Assembly (NCBI GenBank): GCA_037367405.1
Contig: JAZKJV010009616.1
Span: forward strand, 62,001-126,000
Origin: Ottelia alismoides
Taxonomy: Eukaryota; Streptophyta; Magnoliopsida; Alismatales; Hydrocharitaceae
Direction of reading: 5' to 3'
Length of the DNA stretch: 64,000 bases
Shown: piece by piece, positions 45,331-58,250 of the stretch
Layout: every line of letters begins with the position of its first letter
Numbering within the stretch: the first letter of the stretch is position 1
Position numbers and translations under genes: made by a program
Notes under the pieces: model-generated
The model's input: the letters and a program-made list of their open reading frames with translations, nothing else
The model's database searches: none
Told to the model about the DNA's origin: nothing

Positions 45331-48300
45331 TGATGAATTTCCATTTCATCACCTTTATTATTCCATTTTGACCTTAAATCCCTAGCAAAATAAATGTATA
45401 TAACATTAATTTGCTAAAATAAATACCTGATAATTTGTATAAAATACAATATATTTATTGCATTTAATTCTAAAATAAAAGAATAAAGGAAGAAAAGTAA
45501 AACAAATGAAATACCAAAGATATTGAATGACCTGAAACCCCGAGACTAAGTCAAGAATTGACTTGGTCAATTAGAAATAAAGTAGGGGGAGATAAGGGCA
45601 AAAAACAACAATAAAAGCTTCAATTTATTTTACCCAATAATAGAGTTTTGGGACCAATTTTATTCTTTATTATTTAGACCTCAAATAAATAATTTTTACA
45701 TGAAAATTGCAGATAAAAATACATAAAAAATACAAAATTGATTTCACATAAAAATAATGCACAATGTGCTTTATACACTCAAAATAAAAAGCCAAAATTC
45801 AAACTTGACAGACATGTATCTCCTCCATATGAACTCAAAATTCACCATAAGTACCTTTACTTTATACAAAATTTAATAATCTATTTAATAAAGGTGGTTT
45901 CGTTTAATTTGAAGCTAAGATGCAAAAGTTAGATTTTGGGCCCATATTGTGCAATTTACCAGTATATTTTAATCATTATATTTTTTCTTTGTGTTTTTCA
46001 AATTCTTTTATTTTTATAAAATTTTAAATATTATTTAAAATACATATTCATAATTAAAATAAATTAAAACCATCAAATTAAAATAGAACTAAATCATGTA
46101 ATTCAATGCATAGAAGAAATATACCTACATATACCTAAAATGTATAGATGCCTAAATAATTAAGTGTACATACAAACTCATAAAAATACAACAAAAATAT
46201 CTAAATGTGTATAAAAATAAATCAAAAATATATAAATACCTTTATAAAACAATAAAATGGACGATACAAAGTAAAAATAAAAAATCTAAAATATAGGTAT
46301 TTATACCTATATTTTACTTGTAAATATTAACTTACAATCAAAAGCCTAAAAAAAATAAAAATACATATAAAATACTACATTAAATTAAGGTATTTTTTAT
46401 GTTTTGATAAAAAATCTATTATATCATCTACTATTTGTTTTTTATTTTACCAATAAATTCTTCTTGAGATTTTTCTGGTTGGTCCACATGGACCAACCTA
46501 AGAGCTCCCCATGTTGACCCCGGTGAACACTCCCCCCTCACTTCCTCAAGCTTCGATGTGTCAGACCTGGATTTTCCTTCATTTTATCCGCTCGAAATCA
46601 TGATTCTCTGGCTTGGCATGATTCACGATTCATGGAGATGGTACATCCTGGATTCATGCCGGGGCCAATGATCCAATCGATCATCCTTGATTCATCCAGA
46701 AATCTCGATCGAAGATCCCCATTTCTCAGTCAATAAATAAAACCCTCTAACCTTCTTCTCAAATTTGATCCCTCTTCGTCTGTTCTTAGCCCCTCAGATC
46801 TATCTTATTCTGCTTGCCTTGGTGACAGCAAGCGGCGGAGAAGATTTGCAACGATCAAGAATGAGTGGAGGTGGAGATCCATTCGTCGCTGGAGGAGCCC
46901 CGACGATGGTTCAGCTTCATCGACCCTGTGTCGATTTGAAACCTTTTTCTTCCACTTATTAGGTAATATTTTAGCTGTAATTTCAATTCCTATCTTTAAT
47001 TTCCCTCATCATTGTTTGATTAGCTTTAATTTTCAAAACCCCCAATTCCCTAGAGCTCGAGCTCCAGAGCTTAATCACCATGATCTGACCGTTGACTCGA
47101 CTCATGTTCACCCCATTCGAACCTCCTTCATATTCTCCGTCGATTACTAATCATTTTCACTCCAGATCCATCGTGGATATGGGAATCGAGCTCTAGACCG
47201 CCGCCACTTGCCGGAGCTTCATCTACATCTCATCCCGTGCATCTTTTTGCCTAACCCTTGGTCAAGGAGATATCCCTTGATCCCATGAGTTGTCTGCTGC
47301 AGGTCCGCGACTCCCAGGAGGCTTCTGGAGCTTCATTGAACATCTGGAGCAGCTCTAGTGTTCGGACTTCGTCTGAGCATTCGGAGATCTCCCGCCGTCC
47401 TCCGAGAGTCCCACCACACGCGGAGGAGCTCCAACAAGCTACTGAAGCCATCAAAGCAGAGATCAGCCGCTGGAGTGAGGAGATACCCCAGATTGAAGTT
47501 TGCCAGCTAGTTGTTCTTCAAAGTTCTTCATCCACCCCGGCGAGCCGTCTATTCACAACACGCTCTAGATCTAATCTGGGGTGTTCATTTCAAGCGAAGC
47601 AATGCCCATCCCCAGTCGTGTGATCTTCCACGTGGCGTGCAGATAGCAACCTGATCCCAAGGTTTTAAGTGGTATATTTGCATAGAGCTCCAGTACTTTT
47701 TTTTATTTTATAAATATTTATGTAATTATTTAAGTACGTACAAAACTTTTGGGCCATTTTGCATGTATGCCCTTAGTACTTATCAATATTGCATATAAGT
47801 CTAATGTCGGGTCACCTCACGTGGACCCCTACGTGAGGTGAAATTTTACAAGCGTACCCCCAGTTCTTGTAATTTGTATTAAGTCTTAAAAAATCAAATT
47901 AATGTTCAAACTTTTGGGTTATTTTACACATGTGCCCTTGTCTTTTATTTTATTTGCAAATATACCCCTACCAACTTAATTAAATTTTATTTTTGCATTT
48001 ATTTTTATTTAAAATAGCTCTTGTACTCCAAAAATTCTCAAAAAATAGGTGTATGTGCAAGATTGGCTACTGATTCATGTTATTTTTTTATTTTCCATTT
48101 TACATGTATTTATTATTTATTAAAAATCATTTGGAGTTATTTTATTCTTTGTTTGCCTTAAAAAATATAACACTTTTTAAAAATTCTAAAAAATTATCTA
48201 TTATTTATACCTCTATTTTTTAGCTAAGATAAAAAATCATAAAAATATCAAAAGAAACTCTCAAAAGTAGCAAACCCTTGCTAACCCTAAAAAGTTTGCT

Positions 48301-49178
48301 TAATATTTTTGAAAAATTCAAAAATATTAATTTCTATTCTATATTTTTATATATTTTGTTATATACACAATGAAATCAACGTGGAGAAATTACGAGACCA
48401 TTTCCTATTTTTAAATTTAAAAATGCAAAAAATTACAAAAATCCCCAAAAACCTTAAAAAGAGCAAACTATTTTAAAAAGACAGAAATATTTTATTTGGT
48501 TATTTTTGACTATTTTTATCTATCTTTATATATAGTATACCCTATATAAGATATATATATATCTATATAGTACTATATATTCCTTAGATTATTATTAAGT
48601 ATTATAGATATTATAAATATATTTTAAACCGTTAAAAATAAAAAAGATTGTTCTTTTGGCTTATTTCCTGACTTTTAGATATTTGTTGCATATATTACAT
48701 CATATATTACTTATATTATATATCTATACACATATATTGCTCATATACCTTTATATATACAACCTCATATATATTATTTATATATTATAAATTAAGAAGA
48801 AATAAAAAATCAGAAAATTAATTTTTATAAATATATTTAATTAATTAAAAAATCATTCAATTTAATTAGAAACTCACATTCACATTGATTGATTTTCTGC
48901 ATACTTTTATACGCTTGCCTTATGTATTCATTTAAATAATACCTGATACATCCTGTCTCCCCGTGTTCGACACCCTACCTGCTTGTCACTATACGTACTT
49001 ATTTTGTAGGGTTATATTAAATTTTGATCCACATTTCATCTGTCTTTATTACTTCTTTTTTTTATTGTGGGTTGATTATTGAGATTAGCTTGGGTCCTTG
49101 TGAGAGGTTACTTCGACGACTTCGATCTCGCCATGTGAGATTGTAAGACTCTCTCCTAGTCATCCTCAGCTCTTTTCA
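45331..49178 (+). repeat. 5' LTR of element C
   Basis: The LTR is 3848 bp, starting TGATGAATTTCCATTTCATCA and ending TTTTCA two bases before the primer site. AT-rich arms flank a GC-rich core (about 46480-47640). A TATA-like TCAATAAATAAAACC lies at about 46729-46743. 45331-48085 aligns with 60075-62811. Confidence 0.88.
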
Positions 49179-49180
49179 AA

Positions 49181-49198
49181 TGACGCCGTTGTTGGGGA
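49181..49198 (+). other. Primer binding site of element C (tRNA-Asp type)
   Basis: TGACGCCGTTGTTGGGGA is the Athila tRNA-Asp site with three changes, all of the C/T or G/A kind, fitting its age. Confidence 0.85.
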
Positions 49199-51033
49199 GC
49201 AATAAATAGCATAGCTCTTTATATATATCACTTTGCACATTATTTTTTCTTTATTTTCTATTCATTTATTTTTATAATTATTTGATATATTCTGATCACT
49301 TGTCTTTGTTTGACTTTCTTATGAGGGACCACATGGCAACGACCACTTCTTAGGAGGTGGACACACCCGAGTTATGAGGAGGTGGGCCCTTCTTCTTATG
49401 AGTCGACCTGGAGAGAGTAGGGAAGGAGGCAGAGAAGAAGGAGAAGAGAATCTCACACTTAGAATTTTCATTTTATTTTGTAAGGAGAGTGTTTTATTCT
49501 ATTTTTGTAATTTTATTTGTAATAACTTTAGACTTGAATACTTCACACCTAATGAGGTCCATTTCCTGGTGTCTGTTCTCCTGGGGATCTCGTTGTAGTT
49601 TTTCGTGTTTTCTCACCTTTCTTTTATTTTATTTCTTGTGTTTGGGCTTTCCGCCTTTATTTTCATTTATTTTATGTGATTGAAGCCCCTAGATCTAGGT
49701 TGCTTGAGTCGATAGCTAGTTCCAAAGCCCTAATAGAAGTATGTACTATAGTCTCTTTCATTTGGACTTAGTCAAATAATTAATTGTGAATTACTTGATT
49801 TTGAAACTGTTAGCCCTGAGAGACTCCACACAACGCTTGCAGGACCCGTTGTGGCAGACATCGAAGAGTCTCCAAGACCGGACACTTGGATCCATTTTTG
49901 AGTAATTTACATTTGGTTATTCCCGATAATAACAATTTATGCTTAGGTCACTTTATCGCTTGCATATCACCATAAAAGTGCAAATATTTCAATTCTACAT
50001 TTTATCTCGCATGGAGAGCACTGGGAAGCACCGTGAGTCTCCTTACTTTGCATGCATCATTTGACACGAGAGTGAGATTTCCATTCTCGTGTCCACTTGC
50101 ATTGCCTTTTCATCCACTCCCTCTGTTTTATATCACTTAGGTTTAAAAAGAAAATACAAGAAATCATTAGGTGGATTGCTTTGAAAAATACTTAAAAGGT
50201 GAAAAATCCAAAAATAAAATAGGGGGAGCGCTAATAATACTTCGACCTTAATAAAAATCGTAATGGGCATCCTTTTTTTGGGTTCATAAAGCCCTCATTG
50301 CTTTTAGGTACACTCCATATAGAGTGAGCCAAGACCCCCTAAGGATAGAGCCCAAATCTCAATCTGTGGTGCCTTAATTATCACCTAGGATGACGAAGTA
50401 TCGGTGCTTATATCTACGTGATCGAGTAGGGCCTTATCGATGTTGGCGTTCCCACCTTGCATGGAATACTGACCTGGTATGAAGTACTGAGCTTAGGACA
50501 CACCTTCACGGGTATGTCTATCTCATCGGTTTGCTTCTGAGTACCTCGCTTGCGAGGGAAGTAGTAGTTTCACTTGTTGGCTTCCTTTCTCTATTCTTTG
50601 GCTGAGTAGCCCCCCAGGCACGAGATCAAGGACTTCCAATCACACAGATCACAGGTTACAAAGGAGATGGAAGAAGTACGGGGTAATTTCCCGACAGTAT
50701 ACACTCTCCTATAACGTTGGCATTCTTAAGGACTTGTTAAAAGATTTCCCCATGATACAACCATAAAATTGGATAGATAAAAATAGTCGAACTCTTACGC
50801 CTTCACTTGGGTTGTGTTGGTGAATTCAAAACTTGTTTGGTGTTTGTTTGATTTAGATTAAGGTCCAAGATCAAGTCCCACACACTTATGCAAATCTCGA
50901 CTTTCATTTTTCTCTTATTTTATTCTCATTTGACCCTGCTCGCTTTTGAGTCATTCTACTGTTTTGCACTCCTTTTATTTCTTGTCGACCTCGGTATCAT
51001 TCATCCATTCTCGATCTCCTCTTAATCTTCGAG
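49199..51033 (+). other. Leader of element C
   Basis: A 1.8 kb untranslated leader. A segment near 49684-49740 (AGCCCCTAGATCTAGGTTG and TCCAAAGCCCTAATAGAA) matches the leader of A at about 6330-6420 and partly B near 33590. The rest shows no recognisable gene. The open frame at 49374-49598 is not supported. Confidence 0.6.
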
Positions 51034-53510
51034 ATGGAAACTCATGGATGGCTTAGTTGTGACTCCACTGACACCCACATCGATTCCATGTGCTCGCCTT
51101 CTCCAATAATTCGAGGCGATTCCCGAGAATACAGTTCAGACCCCACGAACCGCTCTCCAGACTTGCCACTTTTTTTTAATAAATTGAGATCTCTCTTGTC
51201 CCGACATCTGCCCATTTTGGTTGGAAATTTATTTCACTCCTTACACATCTTCATTCTTAATGAAAATTTGTGGTGACCTTAACATAGAACACTTTTCCAT
51301 AGCCGATGATTCTATACAGATTGATCGGAGCATCATTCCTTGTGCAGATCACAAGCCTAATCTAAAGCCACATATTGTGTCAGATTCATATTCGAATTCA
51401 GAGGAAGAAACGACTCCAACTGGAAAGGGAAAGGGACCTCAACGCCCATCACAACCGCAGTTAGGCCAGCGACCGGATCAGAATGCATGAAAGCACTGCT
51501 CCTTGCCTCTATACAAGAAATCCTACATCAGCTCACCAACCATGCATTGTCCTAAGTCACCTTTCAAGACATGCTAAATGATCTCTGGAGGAGGAAAGAC
51601 CAGCCATGAATAGGAGAATAGGAAGAGGTAGGAGGTGGACCCCGTGGAGGAGGAGTCGATGAGCCAAGAGGAGGGCAACCCAAGCCAACCCTGAAGGAGA
51701 GGTACAACCCAGGTGCTGGATAAATGACCGAGTGGATTCAGATTCATACTGTCCATGCACATTTTGAGTTGAAGCCTCAACTCTTGGCCCTACTTCACAC
51801 CTTCCATGGGAATGCTAATGAAGAACCATACATTCATCTCCAACAGTTTGGGCGCATATGTAGAATCGTACACTACCCTAACATCCCGTTAGGCGTAGTC
51901 AAAATGACAACATTCCCGTTTAGCCTTCAGGACAAAACTCTTCATTGGATTAATCATTTGGGGAAAGTTGTCATCACCTGGGATAAACTCAAATCAGCAT
52001 TCCTGCATAAGTTCTACCCTCTTGGGTGTTTAAATCAGATGCGAGCCCATATTGTGAACTTCACCCAAGCCACCCACGAGTCAATTCATGAGGCTTGGGA
52101 GAGGTTCACTGATCTGCAAGAGAAGTGTCCACATCATGACATCCCGCGGACCAGTCTGGTCCAACATTTCTTTGCTGGACTTACTATTGAAAGTCAGAAG
52201 CTCATCGATGCTACTTTTGGTAGTTCACACCTCAACAAGGACGAGGATGTGGTATGGTAGATTTTTGAAGAAATGTTTAAAGGAGAAGCTACCTTATCAT
52301 CATCCTGTTCATATCAGAGAGAGCTGCAAGTTCATCATAAATCAGTTCATATGGAACCCTCACATGTACAGGACAAGGATGAGAGCACGAATTAGAGAAA
52401 TTGTTGGGAGCCACCTGTCCAAGGTGGATATCATGGAAAATCAATCACAGGATCTTGAGAAGCTCACTGTGATCGAATAAAGGACACATAACTTTGATAA
52501 ACTAGATCAAAATACGAATTAGTTGGAGCTGTTAGTTAGCACAATCAGCACTTGCAATTCTGTGTATGCATCAGTCGTGACTCCAGCTGAGACGAAGGAT
52601 CTAGCATCACCACAACCTCCTCAACAGAGTAAGTCTCAGCCAACGGTTCAACACGGTTACTACATGCAAGCCCCAAAACCTTCATCGCCTCAGTAGCCAC
52701 AATAACAGTTAGTTGTGCACCAACCGGAGTCCCGAATTCTTTCAGATCCATGCTCGCCTACACCACCTCTCATTCAGGAGGTGAATGGAGTTTGGTCAAA
52801 TGATGCGTAGCTGGCCCGTCCAGGCAGACCAGGCCAGCCTGCAAATTCCCATCCATTTCCTTAGCAACATGGAGGAAGGTTTGTCCAAGGTAACAATCAA
52901 CTTCACTACCGGCAGTCTCAGCCATATCAGCAGGGCTGGAGACAAAATCAATTCCAACAACCATGGTACCGACAATTGCAACAGAACCAACAATACTCGG
53001 TTGTGCCATATCAACACCCTCCTCCTCATCACCAACAATATCATTCTTTTTCTCAATATCCATCTCAGAATTCCTACCAGCAACCTCAACACCACTCGTA
53101 GTCTCAGCGTGGCCAACACGCTAAATAGCTAGAGGCCCCTCATGTGAACCCCACCCTCGGCTGCTTGGCTCAGTTTGTTAAGAGCCTTATATATATGATT
53201 CATAAGATTGATGACCTCACCGCTACCAAGACAACAATTCGGGCACAGGTGTAGGCTAACCCTAATAATTTCAGAAAGCATGAGAAGCTAGATTGTGATG
53301 TTCTAACCAAATGTAAAGAGTCAAATGTATATGATGCTTTATTATTTAATGTTGTTACTCTCGGGAGAGGTAGGACGTTGCATCCATCTGCAACAATGAA
53401 GGACAAGAATAAAGCTTCCACGAGCGAGTCATCATCCTCTTCTGCATCAGTCGGACTAGCAACAGGGTCGAGTGAGGAAGAAGAAGAAGAAGAAGGAGAA
53501 GCACCATAAA
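51034..53510 (+). pseudogene. gag: gag of element C, heavily degraded
   Basis: The best-kept part, 51724-52260, holds the Gag core: YIHLQQFGRICRIVHYP, TTFPFSLQDKTLHWINHLG, TWDKLKSAFLHKFYPLG, HEAWERFTDLQEKCPHHD and LVQHFFAGLT. It parallels the Gag of B domain by domain. It ends at TAG 52258 and reading continues after it. Upstream, 51034-51490 is an acidic or Ser-rich N-terminal part in two frames. Downstream, 52261-53510 is Gln/Pro/Ser/Thr-rich in B's counterpart and here is broken by many stops, with a GAA run near 53475-53505. Confidence 0.82.
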
Positions 53511-53839
53511 CAATCTAAAAAATAAAAAACTGTAGAAAATAACAAAAAGAAGAAAGCAACAACTAGAGCAACAACTAGTCAGCAATGGAGAGGACCGCAC
53601 CCGCAACCGATCCAAAGTCAGCCGATGGAGCCCTGCCTGCTATTTTGGGATGCCCACCTCTTCGGTGGGATGAAGACTCTACTTTTTATCATCCATTTAT
53701 TTAGTCTGGTGTGGGCATAGATTTTGGTTTTGTAAATAAGAATAGTATTTCTGCTAATGTTGGTTATGTACATATTCTTTTTAGACGCTTTTAGAAAAAT
53801 CCAAACAAATTAAAAATTTGAAAATAATTTTGTCATATC

Positions 53840-56800
53840 CAGATGTTGTAAAATTATTCAAATCTTGTTCTTGAGATGCCCTTTCTACAGACCATAAAGT
53901 ACATGCCAAACATAAATAAGGGACTTAAAGAGGCATGTATCTCGAAGAGGCTGCCCGCCATGCCAGACAAAGAAATGTGAAGCATATCCTAACAATGACG
54001 ATAGTCAATGCATATAACAATATCCCGAGCAAGAAGAAAGAAATGTGAGCGCCTCTCATTCGATGAACGATGTTTGATCATGAGTTCGACCGAACTATCC
54101 TTGATAGTAGATCGCAATCAAAATGATGCCCACTTCACTACTGAAGGAATTTGAGTTGGAATCACTCAAGTCCACAAGAATGATTTTGCAGTTTGCGGAT
54201 ACTTCAAACTAGCATACCCGAGGAGTTTTGGAGGATGTCATTGTCACCATTCAGGGAATGCAGTTCTTTGTGGACTTCATCACTCTTGATATGGACACTT
54301 AGCTCCTCTTCTTCACACCCTTATTATACTTGGACGGTCGTTCCTTCGAACAGTCGAAGTAATCGTGGATTATGGAAGTGGACGGATCATCTTTCTCTCG
54401 AATAATGACAAGGTCTCCATTCAGACGATTCAAGTACCAAAAACTTCAAAATATGCAGTAGACGAGAGTGTGCCTACTAAGCAGATAGAAGATTGTGATT
54501 TTCTTGCAGTAATCAAAGATACAAATCTTTTCATGGATGATATTGAAACCCATAAATTCCTCTATGTCGAGGAAGGAGTAAAGAGAATAGTTGACTTGCC
54601 CTCTATATTCAAAGATGAGATTCTTACTGATGTGCCTGAAGAATTTATTGATGGCCATCTGTCCGTAGAAGAGGCAAATGGAATTATTGCATACTTCTTA
54701 GAATAATATTCCATCATTGAGAATTTTTGTGCATCCATAGATTCACAGCTTACAGAGTCAAGGGTGGACAGTGTACAATTGACAAGTTTGACACCACCAA
54801 TTCTCTACATAGTTCCAGAGGTTACCATTGAGAAAATTCGGACTCTACCAGAGCTCAAGAAGCTTCCAACGAACATGAAGTACACCTTCCTTACGGATGC
54901 ACTGAACATGTTTCATGTCATCATCAACTCCCAATTGATTCTGGAATAGGAATCTCGTCTGCTCGAGGTTTTAGGGAGAAAAAACCGCAAGGTGATTAGC
55001 TGGAAAATTTCCAATCTTTGAGGGATTAACCCTTCATTATGCTCCCATCACATTTACCTATAAGAAGATAGAAAGTTGTCCAATGAATTTCAATGGAGTC
55101 TAAATCCAAATCTCCAGGAGGTTGTTATGAATGAGATCACAAAATATTGTGATGCGGGATTCATTTATCCCATCGGTGATTCCAAGTGGATGAGTCCCTT
55201 GCATGTCGTGCCAAAGAAATCAGGGATCACCATTGTTAAGATTGACAAAGGAGAGGAGATCGCTACCAGAGTTCCTACATCCTAGTGCGTCTGTGTGGAC
55301 TATAGATGCCTAAACTTATCAACGAAGAAGGGTCAATTCCCGTTCCCTTTATCGACCAGATCGTTGAGAGATTGGTCGCGAAGAAGTATTTCTACTTCTT
55401 GGATGGATACTCTAGGTACAATCGAGTTGCTATCATCCTAGAAGACCAAGAAAAGACTTACCTTCACCTATCCATTTGGGACATATGCCTTCCGCAAGAT
55501 GCCATTTGGACTATGCAAATGATCCTGCGACCTTTCAGAGGTACATGTTGGCAGTATTCGCAGATATGATCGATAGTTTTCTCGAGGTGTTTATGGACGA
55601 TTTCTCAGTCTATGGAGACAACTTCAATCAGTGTTTATCATATTTTGACCAAGTCTTGAAAAGATGCTACGAAGTAAACTTAGTGCTCTCGTGGGAGAAG
55701 AGCTATTTTATGATAATCGAGGGAACTGTGCTACGCCGATCGTATCAAAACGTGGCATGGAAGATTATCCCGCAAAGGTGAAAGTCATTTCGAAGCTAGA
55801 GACACCGACTACTTTGAAGCAAGTCCGATCATTCCTTGGGCACACAGGCTTTTATCGTCGATTCATCAATGATTTCAACAAGATTGCCCAACTACTGACT
55901 GAGCTTCTAGGCAAGGAGGTCGAGTTTATTGTTGATGCCATAATCCTCCAAGTCTTTAATCAATTAAAAGATCTGATCACTCAGGACCCTATTATGCAAC
56001 CTCCATATTGGTATCTACCATTTGAGATCATGATAGACGCATCAGACTATGCCATTGGAGTGGTTATGGGATAGAGAAAAGACAATCTTCCATTTGAGAT
56101 TCACTATACCGACAGAACTCTTGATGAATCACAAAGGAACTATACAATCAATGAGAAAGAGCTGCTCGCAGTCGTCTTCTCCCTGAAGAAGATCGGATCT
56201 CATTTACTCAGATTTGAAGTGATTGTTTACACAGACCATTCTACCATCCGATACTTGCAAGCAAAGAAGGATGCCAAAACAATGCTAATCAAACGGATCC
56301 TTCTACTCCAGGAATTCTATCTCAAAATCCAAGATAAACCTAGAATAAAAAATGTGATGGTAAATCATTTGTCAAGATTTCCAGAGTCAGACCCTCTTGA
56401 GCAGAACCTAATATCGATTAATAAAACCTTTCTAGATGAGGCCATTCTGTTGGTCACCTCGCTCCACTGGTTCGTCAATATTGTGAATTATCTTGTGTCC
56501 AAGAGTTCTACACAAGACTGACCCACACTGAAGATGGACAAATTCTTTTCAGATATTCATTTTTATCAACAGGAGGATCCATATCTCTTTTGTGAGGGGG
56601 AATATTGCATCTGGAGGAGGTACATTCCTCATGAGGAAGTTCATAGTGTCCTCGAGCATTGTCGCGCCAAACAATCTGGAGGACACCACTTTTGCAGATG
56701 TACGATAACAAAGGTACTTCAATGTTATCTCTGGTGACCAACCTTATTCAAAGATGTAGAGGATTTTGTGAAGCATTACACTTATTGTCAGAAGATGGGT

Positions 56801-57823
56801 GTCACCATCAGAATAAGAGACACAATGCCCATGAAATATATTCAGATTGTAGATATGTTCGATGCGTGGGGCATTGATTTCATGAGCCCATTTCCTAACA
56901 GTCAAGGCTATGAATATACTTTGCTTGCTGTCGACTATGTGAGTCATTGGGTGGAGGCTATCCCAACCCGAGCCACTGACAGTCACACGGTCTATCAATT
57001 TCTGAAGGAAAATGTCAACGCATGATTTGGGATCCCTAAAATTCTGATATCAGATGGGGGTAGCCATTTTATCAACAGAGAAGTGAAGAAGCTAACTCAG
57101 GAATATTACATAGAACAACGAGTAGATTCTCCAAACCACCCATAGTCTAATGGCTTGGAAGAATGTTTGAATAGGGAAATCAAGATGATTCTCCAGAAAC
57201 TTGTACGTCCAGAAAGAAAGAATTGGTCTTAACTGCTTGACTCCATTCTCTGGGCCTATCGAACTGTGTACAAGTCACCTCTGGGAAAGTTTCCCTACCG
57301 CCTAGTGCACGGCAAGCCATGCCATTTGTCCATCAAGCTGATTCATAAATTATTATGGGCCATTAATATCTGCAATTTGGATTCGAAGAAATCTGGTGAG
57401 AACAGAAAGCTAGATCTAAATCGACTTCTCAAATTTCATAACTATGCATACGACAACATTCTTATATACAAGAAGAAGGTCAAAAAGTGGCACGACTAGC
57501 ACATCTGCTGCAAGACTTTCAAACATGATCAGAAGGTCTAGTTGTTTGATGCAAAGTTTAAACTATTCCCAGGGAAGCTAAAAAGCAAGTGGACATGGCC
57601 GTTCATAATGAAGCATGTGCTTGACAATGGAAGCATAGTCATATCTGGATTGTTAGCTAACGCACAGACTTTCGTCATCAATGGAAAGCTTCTGAAGCCT
57701 TACTTTGAGCATGATACCTTCTTGTCCATGGTTGACTCCATTCATGTGGCTTATGAACAAGAACTTCCAATCGCAACATCTATAGATTCAAAAAAGCGAT
57801 CAAAAACATTTTTGAGTATTTAA
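53840..57823 (+). pseudogene. pol: pol of element C: protease, RT, RNase H, integrase, heavily degraded
   Basis: Protease remnants at 54085-54380 show ILDSRSQ in place of the active LLDSGSS, then IILGRSFLRTVEVI. RT (55076-55800) has SLNPNLQEVVMNEITKY, SKWMSPLHVVPKKSG, DGYSRYNRVAI and [12 protein letters not shown]. RNase H (55980-56385) has EIMIDASDYAIGVVMG and IVYTDHSTIRYLQAKKDAK. Integrase (56530-57823) has WGIDFMSPFPNSQGYEY, LISDGGSHFINREVKK, NGLEECLNREIKMIL and GKLKSKWTWPFIM; the first Cys of its zinc-finger CxxC is lost. Stops within aligned regions include 54947, 55019, 55061, 55283, 56072, 56519, 56735, 57023, 57143, 57230, 57497 and 57539, plus several frameshifts. The end (TAA near 57821) looks natural. 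Confidence 0.9.
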
Positions 57824-57892
57824 TCTTTTTCTTCTTTTATTTTTTCACTCTTTTATTCTTCCGAAAAGCTTCACTCATCTCATTCATCGTTG

Positions 57893-58250
57893 CTATACTT
57901 AGGATATACTTCATCCTAAGTATAGGGAGGATGGTTGTATACGTGTGTTCATATCTTAATCCTCCCGCACGTCTCCTCAATTTTTGACATTCTTTCTATA
58001 CTTAGAGATATTTTACCCTAAGAGGGGGAGACATGTCGAGCAACTGATTTGTTTATTCCCATCCTCGACCTACCCTGCCTTGTGTACAGTCGGCTATACT
58101 TAGGATTAATTGATCCTAAGTATGGGGGGTCAGCGACTTCTAATTCTTTATTTAATGGTTGTAGGGTCGACTCTCTAATACTTAGTACGCGTTATGTCTT
58201 CCTTTTCTCTCCGATCAATGAGGACATAGCTCAAGCTAAGCATAGGGGTT
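57893..58250 (+). repeat. Array of four PPT-like hairpins in element C
   Basis: Inverted repeats occur at 57893-57925, 57997-58030 (right arm damaged), 58094-58123 and 58175-58250 (long loop). Arms are CTATACTTAGG type and their complements; the 3' arms are followed by three to six Gs. The long-loop unit is again nearest the 3' LTR and contains TTATGTCTTC and GAGGACATA, as in A and B. The array begins about 70 bases after the pol stop. Confidence 0.88.
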
